NCBI GenBank assembly: GCA_964420065.1
Contig: CAYQQK010000018.1
Location: forward strand, 1 to 40,823
Reading direction: 5' to 3'
From: CAYQQK01 sp964420065
Lineage (GTDB): Bacteria; Bacillota; Dethiobacteria; DTU022
Length of the DNA stretch: 40,823 nucleotides
Position 1 is the first letter of the stretch; every line of letters begins with the position of its first letter. A program made the position numbers and the translations under genes. The notes below the pieces were generated by a model. That model worked only from the letters and a program-made list of their open reading frames with translations. It searched no databases and was not told where the DNA came from. Positions 40,596 to 40,823 of the stretch are shown in pieces.

Positions 40596-40823
40596 TTTGA
40601 TTTGATCCCCCCAGATTGGGACCCCCAACTGGTTTCCCACATAATACCACGGTCCTTTCTTTCCGACAATGTCCACACACGGTATTAATTGTAAAGAAAA
40701 ACAATTTGCTGATGCCTGCCCTACTGTCATTGATCTTCTCGAAGAGATGGGGAGACAGTAGAAAAACGTCCGAGACCACTGAAAAAGTCTTTTTAGATGG
40801 CCTATCCCCCTCCATTTTTAGCA

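Noticed and set aside
40531..40815. Minus-strand open frame at the window edge
   Set aside because: It overlaps the Cdd1-family gene in another frame, with no ribosome site and no motif.

Overview
The window comes from a spore-forming Firmicute, most likely a moderately GC-rich member of the Clostridia. The evidence is an alpha/beta small acid-soluble spore protein, the sporulation proteins SpoVM and YlbJ, the rsmD-coaD-ylbJ-ylbK-ylbL and spoVM/rpmB/asp23/fakA/degV neighbourhoods, Shine-Dalgarno sites of the AGGAGG type, and common TTG and GTG starts. No species call is made.

Bases 1-10,600 are a conserved housekeeping and sporulation block. On the minus strand are a DUF2892-like membrane protein, a PDZ/Lon-type protease (YlbL), a patatin-like phospholipase (YlbK), a SRAP DNA-crosslink protein (YedK type), coaD, rsmD, an alpha/beta SASP with a sigma-G-like promoter, degV, fakA and asp23. 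On the plus strand are a membrane-anchored Mrr-fold protein, ylbJ and rpmB. Two genes shorter than 60 codons lie just past rpmB on the minus strand: spoVM (26 aa, TTG start) and, upstream of it, a 58-aa membrane protein.

Bases 10,700-12,755 are a worn junction. They hold tRNA-Leu(CAA) with its terminator, a tRNA-like fragment, the start of a dead IS1182-type transposase, an uncharacterised membrane protein, and a methyltransferase pseudogene that stops at the CRISPR array.

Bases 12,761-24,274 are a complete type I-E CRISPR-Cas locus read on the minus strand: cas3-cas8e-cas11-cas7-cas5-cas6e-cas1-cas2. The genes overlap or nearly touch, and Cas2 is fused to a DEDDh exonuclease. An array of 33 repeats follows. 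One spacer is 89 nt instead of about 33.

Bases 24,460-26,320 hold a BlaI-type repressor with a dyad over its own promoter, followed by a BlaR1-type sensor whose metallopeptidase core has been deleted. A HIT protein follows. Next comes a MarR-controlled export operon (MarR, HlyD-like adaptor, LolD/MacB-type ATPase, MacB-type permease), with a clear sigma-A promoter and a nested dyad at the predicted transcription start. After an isoprenylcysteine-methyltransferase-type membrane protein comes a second ABC exporter of YfiLMN type (one ATPase, two ABC-2 permeases), preceded by a frameshifted remnant.

Bases 36,284-38,978 contain two tandem ECF sigma-factor modules, each followed by a single-pass membrane protein that may be its regulator. 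The window ends with a REP-associated tyrosine transposase flanked by inverted copies of a short repeat, a CopZ-like metallochaperone and a small helix-hairpin-helix protein.
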